In this document: positions 44,292 through 55,241 of the stretch, piece after piece
Layout: each line of letters starts with the position of its first letter
Position numbering within the stretch: position 1 is the first letter of the stretch
Source of the DNA: Pascua guehoae
Taxonomy: Eukaryota > Basidiomycota > Tremellomycetes > Trichosporonales > Trichosporonaceae
NCBI GenBank assembly: GCA_001600415.1
Contig: BCJX01000004.1
Span: 825,689-889,688, forward strand
Direction: 5' to 3'
Length of the DNA stretch: 64,000 nucleotides
Notes under the pieces: model-generated
What the model was told of the DNA's origin: nothing
Seen by the model: the letters and a program-made list of their open reading frames with translations, nothing else
Database searches by the model: none
Made by a program: the position numbers and the translations under genes

Positions 44292-47026
44292 TCACGACCG
44301 CCGATTCCGCTTCAGACACTCACAACTCTGCTTGAGACCCTTGCCAAAGTTACGCCAGCAGGTGAGCCCCCAGGCAAAGTCGAGGATGATCATGAGGAGA
44401 CAAAAGGCCGAGAAAATGGTCATGCTCTTGTTGACACCCTCGTATGGGTTGAAGGGCACGTTATCCTCGTTATATTCGGTGGTTGTCCAGATACGCGTGA
44501 GCTTGTAGACAAAGTAGGCGACGCCGCCAGCGAGGCCGACCATGTACGCGGCCTGGGGGAATCAGCACAACAGCACACAGACACCAAGTCACCAGGTCAC
44601 CCACCATCGCATACAGCCACTCGAACCGGACGGCAAGGGCACCGAGCATCATCCAGAGCGCGCTGAGCGGGAGCATGATCCAGGTGATAATGTACTCTGG
44701 GTCCGTCTTTGTGAGGACGAGCCAGAGAAACTGGATGCCAAAGCCGAGGAAGAAGAAGGAAGACAGCACCGAAAGCGTCTCAAACACCTGGTAGTGGAAG
44801 TAGCACCGCCTGATGCGCAGGTCGGCACCGAGGGAGCGGTACACGTCCCAGCCAAACGACTTTGTCACAAACCACGTGAGCGACGTAATGGCGACCTGGG
44901 ACGCGGCAATGACGCCAATCGCGACGGCAGTGAGAATGTTGAGCGGCAGCGTAAAGATCTTGTGCTCCGTCTCGGAATTGGCGTCTGGTGTGTCCTGGCC
45001 GAGAATGGTGCGAATCTCACCAATCTGGGTCCCGTCAGCATGGTGAACACGGGGTAATATTTATGGTTCCAGTACCTACCTCGATGCACGCATAGATAAG
45101 GAGAAGGAGGTTGAACAAGGCCATGCCAATGATCTGGATCGAGTTGCGCGTCTTAACCGCGAATAATGTGACGCTGAGCTGGGTAAAACTGTCGGTCAGC
45201 CTCTGTTGCCAAGCTTGACACGGGTCACACCTCCGGCCGCTCGTACTCACTGCGCCATGACGAAAATGGCAAGGTAGACGGGCAGGCGGGCGACCTTTTT
45301 CTGGTCCGTGTCGATCGATTGTGCATCTGCGGCTGCATCAAATCGCCAAAGAATGTTTGCCTGGATGGAAATATTGACAACTGTCTCCAGGAGGACGACG
45401 AGGACGAGCATGCGTGACGACCATGTTGGGGGGATGAACTGGGGCCGTCAGCACCGAGCCGAGGTAAAAATAACAAACTCGGCTAGAGCGTGTTCGTCGG
45501 GCAGAGGCCTGTGCGGCTGCACCGCTTCAACACTCCGCCCTGCACCTTTCGAGCTCGAGCTTGAACAGGCCAAAAAAAAAAAACACGTACCATATGGACC
45601 ATGTCGTGGCATGATCGTCTATGCGGACGCTGCCGGGGCGATGACTGCTGGGCTCTGGTCATCTTTTCGTTGTTAGCGAACTCGCGCTGCCCGGCGTTGG
45701 CGGTCTCAAACGATGACGACGGTGAATCGGCAGTCGGGAGGGATGTGGGTGCGCCCAATGGTGTCTCAAACTCTGACCGAGAATCGCGCTGAGCGTTGGG
45801 GTTGGCGTAACGCGAAGACGAGCCGTAAGCTGATCCCGTCGACAGGCCGCGCTGTGGCAATGGTTGTTGGTCGGGCGACTGCAAGTGGCCAAACAGAGGG
45901 CCGCCACTTGTGGTTGACACGTTCGACGGGCCTCGAGAAAGCTGTGACCGGGGGTCAAAGTACCCTCCTTGACCTAGACGCTGGCCTGGGGTCGCACGTG
46001 GTGGATACGTCAGGTCAGGGACGTATTCGTCTGGAAGGGTGGCGGGGTGGCCGTCCGGAGAGTGCTGCAAGGTGTAAGTCTGGGGACCGGGTATGTTGAG
46101 GGGGCCAGCGCGTACGGGAAAGGACATGAACGAGAACGAGGGACAAGGTGGGGGGTGACGATGGGCGAGGAAGGTAGGTAGAGGGAAACAGAATAGAGAT
46201 GAGGAGGAAGCAAAGAGGAATGCCACTCCGACGATAGCAGTGCAAACGGGACAAGGGCAGCCAAAAGTAGCGCCAAGCAAAGGCGCGTGCGTGCACCCAA
46301 GCATGTCCAAGCAGACCTTGAGCATATCACACTCACCTGTGGCTCCGGCCCTGGGCCAAGGTACCGCACATTACCGCCCTTGTCCATTGGGGAAGGCTTT
46401 GAAGACGACGGAGTGGTTGGGGAAGTAGCGGCGGTCGCTGACGGAGAGGTCGCAGCGGTTGGAGTGGCGCCGCCGGCCACCGCGTGGGCTGGAGAGTAGG
46501 GGAAGGGGGAGATTGGCGATTGCGCCGACTGCGGGCTCTGTGAGCGGGACGCGAGCGACGACGCGTGCGAAAACGACTGGGGGATGGATGGGAGAGGGCG
46601 GCTGTTTGCGCTGTGGAAGCTCTGTGTGCTCTGGCCGCTGTTGCGCTTCGAGTGCGGTGGTGTCACGAGAGAGGTCTGCGACGCCAGCGGAGTCTGCGCA
46701 GCGGATGGCGTGGCCGTGTGCGGAAGCGTGTTACTGGGCGCGGGAGGAGGGTCGGGTGCATATGCACCAGGCGGGAGGGTGGTGGGTTGGGCGGCGGCGC
46801 GGGCGGTGGCTTGCGCCGGAGCCGGGGCTTGGGTAAAGGACGGCAACGCGGCGGTTGCGGTCGGGGGCACGCGGGCGGTGAAGGAGGTGGGAGGGGAGGA
46901 AGACGACTGCTGTGGCCGCTGTGGGTGCTGTGGGTGCTGTGACTCGGGGTGCTGCCGCTGGGGGTCGTCTGGCGAGTAGTAATAGTCGGAGAGTGTAAAG
47001 CGGTGTTCAACAGGTGAGGTTGACAT
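44292..47026 (-). CDS. UPF0658-type Golgi membrane protein with long disordered N-terminus
   Basis: Exons 1-3 are inferred as 47026-46337, 46079-45591 and 45438-45251, with more exons down to 44292. The first 390 residues or so are low-complexity, rich in Pro, Ser, Gln and Ala, and start MSTSPVEHRFTLSDYYYSP. The C-terminal part is a polytopic membrane domain, beginning FIPPTWSSRMLVLVVLLETV and passing through FTQLSVTLFAVKTRNSIQ, WDVYRSLGADLRIRRCYFHY, and EYNEDNVPFNPYEGVNKSM. These resemble the fungal UPF0658 Golgi apparatus family, whose function is not established. Intron 1 (257 nt) is long. An alternative is a separate start within exon 2, which would drop the first half of the tail. Confidence 0.75.
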
Positions 47027-48186
47027 GGCTGGGCCGGGGTGTGCTTCTCGGGTGCGACGGGGTTGTTTGCCCGGGGATGTCCACCCTCGCTGGATTGCAG
47101 CACAATGAGGCAATCGGGCTGTCCAGGTAACAAAGTGCAAAGTGGGTGGCGCACACCGGGTTACCACGGCGGCGGGGCACGGGCACTGCACTGCACAGCT
47201 ACAACCTGTAGGTCAGGACAGCGCAATAGCGGGCGCTAGCGAGCGAGCAGCGCGAGCACTGATGGAACGCGGAAACGACGGTGCGGGTGACGGAGCAGCG
47301 CTTCAACGTTGCAACAAGACGACGAGCCGATAGAGTCCGGGTGTGGAGGCAGCGGGTCGCGACAGGCAAGTCGAGGGGCTGCGGGCAATACCAGGTGTCC
47401 AGGTGCCAGATGGTGGTGGATCTTCTTTCCCCGCTCGATCCAGTCGAGTGCGAGAAGGCGACACCAGGCAAAAAGGATAAGACTGGGTCTGTGCGCAACA
47501 AGTCTGTCCAACAGACCAGCTGGTGTTCAGACCGTTTGCTTGCCAAAGACTTGGAGAGGCGTGTGTGCGTGCGTGCTGGCGTTGCGACGAAGTGTGGGCG
47601 CAGCGTGGATTACCCTAGCTGTTGTCCAGTTTGCGTTGGGGGGGAGGGTGTCCTTGTTGGTGAGGATGGCGAGGTTTCAAGGGAGATGTGCAGTGTTGGG
47701 AGCGAGCGTCGATTGTTGGATATTAGTTGTAGGTGTGTCGAGGTGGAGATGGATGGAGGGTGGTGATGATGGCGGTGGTGGTGCTCAGGCCGGCTGAGAA
47801 CACAGAGATTCAATGTTAAAGGGTAAAAAGGTGTCGAGAAGCAATGCATGCATCCAATGCAGTGGGCACAAGATCCGCCACCACCATTGTGCTGCTACAG
47901 TACAGTAGTATGCTTGGCTGCTTGGTTGTGATACAACGCGGTGCATAGTGGATGCATTCACCCCTCGCATTCATTCACCTTCTCAACCTCTACCCCCTGT
48001 GGCCCCTGTGCCTTCTTTTGTTCCCCCCGTCCTCCCCTCCCTCCTCTCTTCCCTGCTTTTTTCCCTTCTTCCCGCTGGCGCGCTGCTGCTTGGATGCTTG
48101 CATGCTTATGTGCCCTCGAATTGAAAGGCACCACACGCACGCCGCGGGACGCTTGGCACATTAGCACTGCCCCAGGGCCCACTCAT

Positions 48187-48323
48187 GGGGGGGGGGGGGG
48201 GGGTGGAGGTTGAAGATTAGGCGGACCTTATCAGGCTAGGGAGCCCCGGGAGGGCGTCCCCCACTCAGCTGTTTGGGGAGGGCCCCCGGCGCTTGTGTGG
48301 GGCGGGGGGGGGGGGGGGGGGGG
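48187..48323. repeat. Pair of poly-G tracts
   Basis: Two uninterrupted G runs of about 17 and 20 bases, roughly 100 bp apart, in intergenic DNA. Confidence 0.85.
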
Positions 48324-51250
48324 TTTGCCGGCATCTGACCCACGTACTACTCAGAATGCCGCGCGTGTCCACCGCGTTTTGGCGTTTGGCGCATTCCCCC
48401 CAGTTTTCCCCATCCATTCTCCGAGGCTAATCAAACTGGGCACAGTGGGGCACAGCCTGCAGCCTGCCCTGCCTGCAGCCTGCCTGACACTGCCTGCAGA
48501 GCGAATAAGTGCCGAGCGAGGCGAGTGGCCTGCCTCACTTCTGGCAGGCCTGCTGCAAGGATGCGCTCGCCTTAGTGTCATATTGGGCCCCGACTGCGCG
48601 AGTTGACAGATCTACTGTACCATCAGGCATGGAACGCCCAGGCCTAGTGTACAACATGTACAGCCTGAAACTATACAGTAGAGCAGCGTGCATGACAGGG
48701 TTGAGCGTACAGCATTCTGGTACAGCATTCTGGATCATGGCTGATGCAAGTCCGAGACCACCCCTCGTCCCCCCCTTGCCATTCGTTGCCCCTGTTCCTG
48801 ACAACCCAACATGCAGCTTCCATCAGGAAACCTAACCTAACGGAATACATTATTGGCAGAGGAGCACCAATGCCCAGTCCAATACCCTTTTCAGGCTACT
48901 TTGATAAACGAGTTTTTCAAATCCCCATTAGCAGACCGGTTTGGGTAGGCTCAGTCTAATAGTCTAACTGCGCTTTACGCCCGTGTGTGGGTTCGATTCA
49001 GAGCTGTACAAAGTGAAAATATGTGGCCGAACGAGGTTAACGAGATGTGCTTCAACACATGATGTTTGTGTCATAGCCAGTGTTGCCACAATATTGGGGC
49101 CAGCTAGTAATGTATGCCATCCATCATTATTGCTGAGACCATGTTGAGGATGGTCGGGTAAAGGCAAGTAGAATGAGAGACACGGCGCCACCTGTAGTGC
49201 CACCTCTTCTGCCACTTCACCGTGGACCCCATACTGGGACGATATCGTTCAGAAAGAGGACCCCAATGAAGAGGATAGACAATGCTTAATGTCACATAGA
49301 GACAAAAAGGACACGCTGAACCCTTCTACCGATGGATTGTATATGGGACGTGCTGTCATCCCGCCCCAGTACTATAGGATTATCGAGCTGATGATCCCTC
49401 TTCATCTCCCTCTTCAACCACCCCTTCCACTTTGATCCAACCCACATGTCTCCCAGCCTATATTCATCGGTGCAGCAACAATGGTGTGGGTGGGATGCCG
49501 TTGCTGAGTCCATCGCTAAACTGCAGCTCCCACACTGGGCTTTGTAAGACTTCGGACCGTCTTCGGCCTTCTGCCTCCCTATGGCTCAACAAGTAATACT
49601 TTGTCATGTCAAAAAAGGATACCCACATGTAATTGCATAACGCTCATTCAGTCGCGGATTGAACAGACTGGTGACCGAACCGCGCGAGAGCTGACCTCGA
49701 GGGTATTCAGGCGTCCTTTGGCAGAACAGACGCCGCTCTTGTCGGACTGCGCAACCGCTTTTGGTCCTGAGGTCTAAGAGACAACCCAGACAAGAGCACC
49801 ACCAAAAGGACTATGAAGTGCGTACGTATTTCCCAGTCCCGACGCGTGCCGTGAGGATGACCCCCGCAGACCCGAACCCCCGAAGCCTCGATCTCCAGCC
49901 CCCGGCTGCAGGGTCCCCACAAGCAGTCCGCCGCCAGCCGATCACTCGAGCCTGTGTCCCCACTCGCCGTCGGAATCCGGCTTCCCCACCATCACACCTC
50001 CCCGCCTCGGCACCACGCCTATCGTGGAATGTAGATCAGCCGAGCTCGAATTTGCGGGTCTGATCAGCGCCCGGGGTCTTGATTATGACCGGAGATCGGC
50101 GTGTTGGGTATGAGCGCTGGACGGAGTCTCCGCTCCGCGCCAACTTTGGCGGGGACCGACTTGTAACGTGGGCCCCTCGACCTAGATTGAAAGCACAGTT
50201 TATTCTATTGTAGTAAGAATAATGTTCTAGAATCACACGCGCAGGCCGAAGAGCGTGCCGGAGAGGGAGCGAGGGGTACGAGCACGACACTGTTGCACAG
50301 AAACATTCTGACAATGTCAATGCTAGGACAAGGAATTGGCGGACTTTGCAAGCAGCCGAGACTCTGTGAGTTCCTCTCCCTCTCTCGCAAAGCCCTCTGA
50401 TACCACTCGCCCACTCGCGTTTATTACCCAGACGGCTCTAGCCTGCATCCTATCACTCCAAGTGCATCGTTGGCATAGTTAACGCGCCTGGCCGTCCGCA
50501 CCTCCCGTCCCAGAACGCACCTGCCAGAATCTAGGTACAATCCGCCCGAGTCTATCTCGCTCTGCCTCGGTTGCAAGGTCTCACAATCATATCTCCCCAT
50601 ACACAAAGGATTCCAACCCCACCCCCTCTGCATCTTTTATCTCTTGATATTGTTTTTCCCCGTGGAGTTGCCGCCTGCCATGTGGGAAATTAATATCCGT
50701 TAGAACACTGCTGCCATATCGTCCGGAGGAATGGAGCCATCCGGGAGATATGATATGCCGCGGCCTGATCCAGACACTGCAAGCAGCGGCCAACGGAGTC
50801 CCCGTGACAAGCCCCTCGTTGCCCTTGCGGTGGCCGTCAAGGTTTTTCTTTTTTTATTGTTTCTCGGTCTCTCCGCCCGGGACCCCACGGTGTCTGTTTC
50901 GTGCCTCGCATAATGGACTTGGGGTTACGGCATCGACGAGAGGCACTGTGGAGTACCGGTACGACGACGATCAGGTGGTGTGGATGTGTGGAGGTGTGGA
51001 GCGAGGATAATGGTCGTTGTGGCAGAATGGGTAGGATCGGTCGTGATGCGAGTACTCGAGCGTACTACTGCAGGAACGCGGCGTCTAGCGCATGTCCAGC
51101 TTGTTCCTTGGGCGGAGCGTCGACAGAGTGGTAGCCGCGCCTTCTTGGCAACCATCGCCAAGGTATCCGGCGTCATGTGAATGTGTCGTATGTCTGGGGG
51201 TACCGTTCAGTATCGGCGGGACCCAGGACGACTAAACAACTACCACCAAG

Positions 51251-51264
51251 TTATATATATATAA
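51251..51264 (+). promoter_or_regulatory. TATA box of the amino-acid transporter gene
   Basis: TTATATATATATAAAT lies about 75 bp before the ATG at 51334. It is the strongest TATA element in the window. Confidence 0.6.
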
Positions 51265-51333
51265 ATCGCATGTGAGCGAGCGGCTACCACGAAACGCCAC
51301 CGCCACCTGCCCTACCACCCACAGCAATCAACG

Positions 51334-53124
51334 ATGGGTAAATTCTTCCGCGACGAGAAGGCGGGGTCGGTCTCGGTCGAGCCCGCACTGCACGGGGTGG
51401 ACACGCGGCGCAAGTCGACCGTCGGCGTCGGCGTTCCCGGCGGTCTGTACACGGTGGACACGAGGCGCAAATCCGTCGTGCCCCTCGATGACAAGGGCGA
51501 CGCGGGGTCGTATTCCGAGGTGGTCGACCGGCCCGACGAGCCAGTGGTGCACGATGGCGTGTGGGGCGAGATGGACGGCGAGGGCCCCGATTATCGGAAT
51601 CTCGGCTGGATACGGTGCTCGGTTCTCCTCGCCAAGATCCAGATCGGGCTCGGCGTGCTGGCCATGGTAAGTTTTGCCCGTACAGGTGCGTTAGGACAGC
51701 CTTGAGACTGTCCCTCAGTGAGGCTTGAGCGCGCAGCAGTCGCTCACGCCTTTCCGAAACCCACCTGTATGGGCGGTTGTGTTTTAATCAATCTGACACA
51801 CGCTAGCCCGCCAACCTGGCCGTCTTTGGCATGGGCCCCGGCATGTTTGTCGTGCTCGTCATGGGCATCCTCACGACCTGGACAGACTACATTGTCGGCA
51901 CGTTCAAGCTCGCCCACCCGGGCGTGTACACGCTCGCCGACGTGGGCATGATCATCGGCGGGCCGATTCTCAAAGAGGTCCTGGGCACAATGTACTGGCT
52001 CTACCTCACATTTGTCGCTGGCGCGGGTCTCATCGGGTGTGCCACTGCGCTCAACGCCCTCAGCGTCCATGGCGCGTGCACGGCCGTCTTTGTGCTCGTC
52101 TCGGCCATCATGACGTTCCTCATCGCCTCGATCCAGACCCTCGGCCGCATCTCGTGGCTCACGTGGGTCGGCATGTCGTGCCTCATGGTCGCCATCATCA
52201 CCCTCACCGGTGCGGTCGGCGCGAATGGCGGCCCGGGCGATATGCCCGAGGATGGCAATGTCGGCGTCGTCGCCGTCGGCAGCCCCACTTTTGAAGAGGC
52301 TGCCATGGCGCTCGCTAGCATCACCTTTTCTTACGCAGGTGCGTGTCCGCTTACGGGAGTGGGAAAGCATGAAAGCTTACAACCAGGCGCGCCCGGCTTC
52401 TTCAACATTATCTCCGAGATGAAGGACCCCCGCCAGTACCCCAAGAGTCTGGCTGCCTGCCAGTCGCTCGTCATTTCCACGTACATGATCATCGGAGGCG
52501 TCGTGTACCACTACTGTGTACGTCAAAGTCGTCGCCCCAGCCTGCTATTCTTCAGACTGTCCCAGAATTTATGGCATCCCTGACAGGTTACAGGGCATCT
52601 ACGTCGCATCACCCGCGCTCGGCTCGGCCGGACCCCTCCTCAAGAAGATCTGCTACGGCTTTGCGCTTCCGGGCCTCCTCATCGGCGCCGTGCTCAACAT
52701 CCACCTGCCGGGCAAGTACCTCTTTGTGCGTCTCCTGGGCCACACAAAGCACCTGGCGCGCAACACAAAGACGCACTATCTTGTGTGGTACGGGTGCATC
52801 TTTCTCAACACGTCAGTCGCCTTCCTCGTCGCCGAGGCCATCCCCGTCTTTGGTGACCTCTTGTCCCTCATTGGCGCCGCGCTCGCGACGCCGCTCGCAA
52901 TGACCATCGAGGGCGTCATGTTCATCTACGAAGAACGGCGCCTCAAGAAGAGACTCACGTTCGGCAAAATCCTCCTCCACATCTTCAACGGGTTTATGAT
53001 TCTCGTCTCCATCTTTATCATCATCTCGGGGTGGTACGCGTCCGTCGTCACCATTAGCCGCAGCGTCTCGGATGGCAAGACGTCGAGCCCGTTCTCGTGC
53101 GACGATAATTCAAACAGTGTCTAG
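51334..53124 (+). CDS. Amino-acid transporter, AAAP family
   Basis: Inferred exons are 51334-51666, 51807-52338, 52387-52517 and 52594-53124, giving 508 residues. A hydrophilic N-terminal 90 residues precede about eleven hydrophobic segments, among them FVVLVMGILTTW, LYLTFVAGAGLIGCATAL, AVFVLVSAIMTFLIASI, ALPGLLIGAVLNI and ILVSIFIIISGW. GAPGFFNIISEMKDPRQYPKS and SLVISTYMIIGGVVYHYC are typical of fungal AAAP (neutral amino-acid) permeases. The N-terminal tail carries VDTRRKS twice; RRKS fits a PKA site, so tail phosphorylation could regulate trafficking (inference). Substrate cannot be told; vacuolar or plasma membrane are both possible. Confidence 0.88.
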
Positions 53125-54520
53125 CGCAACGGGAAGGTGCGCAGCTGGGATCGCGCGGGAGGTTGGAAGCTGTATGGAAGAGGCAGGTTGTAAGACGAGT
53201 GAACACGTAGAAGTGACAGGGGAGACAAGAAGTAAACAAAGTTGTCCACGGTGTTGAAAGGTATGACCAGCTTGTACAGTGCCGAGGAGATGCATTCAGA
53301 GGTACCAGAGGTAGCAGGGTCCGACAAAGCTGCCCAGGGCAAGTATATCGGAAAGACGACAAGGGATGGTGAGCAACGAGGAGGCGAGGAAATACAACCT
53401 CCCGACTCGCAATCTGTTTGACCGGATGGGCAGATACATTTCCTGCGTTCCCTAGCTGCAGTTGGGGCTTACGTGGCTCTCCGCCGCGGCCCATATCCCA
53501 TGTGCTGCGAGCATAGCCAGGAACATAACCGGGACAAGGAACGGTCACATGAGCCGGCGTGTCATCGTCAACACTCTGCCCTCCCAACGGCGAGACAACT
53601 CGTCCGCCACTGCAGCGTGCGGCTAGCAGTGCTAGGTGGCAGGCCACTATCGAGTTTGCCGAGCGGGGTGCATGTGGAATGGGGCAGGTGGCACTATCGA
53701 GTTTGACGAGCGTGGATGTGGAAGGGAATCAGGCCAAACCCATGTCTGCAGTCCAGCCAGCAATAGTCTGCACAAGGAGACTCGCCAGACTCAATCCTAC
53801 AGCGTTGGTTTGAGGTCCCCTTGAACCCCCGCCCAAGACCAAGGGACATGACTATCAGTGCAAGGGGCATGGTCGCAAGACGCCTCGCAAGCATATCTCG
53901 CCGCGTTGGACGGTTGAACGCGACCCAACTGCCCTCGACCGACATCACCCAGTCCGAGTCCGCTTAGCTCTTGGAACAAACAATCTCAGGCAACACCTCA
54001 CCCCGCCTCACCACGACGCATTTCCAACACAGTGAGCGGCAAGCACACCCACCCCCAACCGATAAGGCTGGTACGCCGACAACCCACCCACCACCGCCAG
54101 CCGCCGGGCGCTAAGCAAGCACAAGCACCAGGGGGGACGATAAGCCTTGGCCAAAATTATGTGCCTGCATCAGCTCCCCAAGGCACTCGGTCGGTGTGGG
54201 AGATCTCCATACAGTACAAAGGACAAGGTCAAAGAATAGCACCATCCCTCACAGCCTGTCGTCGCTGCAGTGTGCAGTCACACGGCAAATGACAAAAGGC
54301 AAAAATCAAAAAGATGTGTATCGCCCAAAGGCCAGCCCGCAAGCTATTGTGTGAATCATTCTCCCTTTTGTCGGTGCACCAGCGCGCTTGTCCTCCTACT
54401 GTAGCTGCCGAAGTGCAGGCAGTGCTAGGAGCTGAATACGCGGTGCCGTGCGTGAGGGTTAGTGAGGCGTTGGAAACCGCATCGCTAGCTCTGTGGTATG
54501 AAAACGAACAATGCGACTTG
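53125..54520. other. Intergenic region, no gene seen
   Basis: The transporter 3' flank and unassigned sequence. A CTATCGAGTTTG block occurs twice at about 53647 and 53694. Confidence 0.5.
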
Positions 54521-54655
54521 CTTTTAACAGCTTTCCTTTTAACAGCTTTCCTTTTAGCAGCTTTCCTTTTAACAGCTTTCCTTTTAACAGCCTTCCTTTT
54601 AACTGCTTTCCTTTTAACAGCTTTCCTTTTACCGGCCCTTTTAACATCTTTCCCA
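54521..54655. repeat. 15-bp minisatellite
   Basis: CTTTTAACAGCTTTC is repeated about eight times with few changes, the last copies being degenerate. On the minus strand it can be read as repeated LLKGK, but no gene context supports coding. Confidence 0.9.
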
Positions 54656-54977
54656 ACGCGGTTCTTGGGTCTTGGGTGTGGTTAGGTTTCCGGGATTATG
54701 TAATGGTCCACCAATTGCGCTCCTGTGTTAGCGCGTCCTGCACATGCGGCAATCCACGGAAGATGGAAGATGGCCAGAACTGGATGTGGCACTCGGCATT
54801 CGGTTTCGATACTCGGTGGATCGATGGGGCTACCGGCTGCACTCTTGCCGAGGGATGTGGGGGACTCGGTCGGGAATGGTTACCATAGTTGCTTTGGTGA
54901 CAAGGTCAATCACAGTCAAGCTCGAGTGCACACGCTCGTCTCCGCTGCAGTGAGTGTAAACACAGAGGGATCGTTAC

Positions 54978-55112
54978 TGTTTGCTCTTGGATACTGTTTG
55001 CTCTCGGATACTGTTGCTCTTGGATCCTGTTTGCTCTCGGATACTGTTGCTCTTGGATACTGTTTGCTCTTGGCTTGGATGCTGTTTGCTCTTGGATGCT
55101 GTTTGCTCTTCT
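54978..55112. repeat. Minisatellite of about 17-20 bp units
   Basis: Variants of TTTGCTCTTGGATACTG and TTGCTCTCGGATACTG are repeated head to tail seven or eight times. It lies 130 bp beyond the 3' end of the hydroxyisobutyrate dehydrogenase gene. Confidence 0.85.
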
Positions 55113-55241
55113 CCAACGCTATCAGTCCCCCCGCCTAGAGTGCCCCAGCCCATCACAGCCCCAAACTCGTGCTTGTAATATGCTCCACGTTTGCATCCAA
55201 GGATACAACCCCTCTTGCCTAGTCAACTATGAACTACTAAA

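Larger units (their letters stand above)
47027..51333. other. Long intergenic region, poly-G tracts, no clear gene
   Basis: Two long poly-G tracts lie at about 48187-48203 and 48304-48323. Frames on both strands lack motifs. At 48.9-49.0 kb a GGTTCGATTC resembling a tRNA B box lacks matching stems. The TATA box of the transporter gene lies at the right end. Confidence 0.5.

Noticed and set aside
48930..49010. tRNA-like sequence with GGTTCGATTC
   Set aside because: No pairing acceptor stem or T stem can be formed around the B-box-like decamer.
54459..54656. Minus-strand frame with repeated LLKGK
   Set aside because: It is the translation of a 15-bp minisatellite with no promoter, introns or conserved flank.
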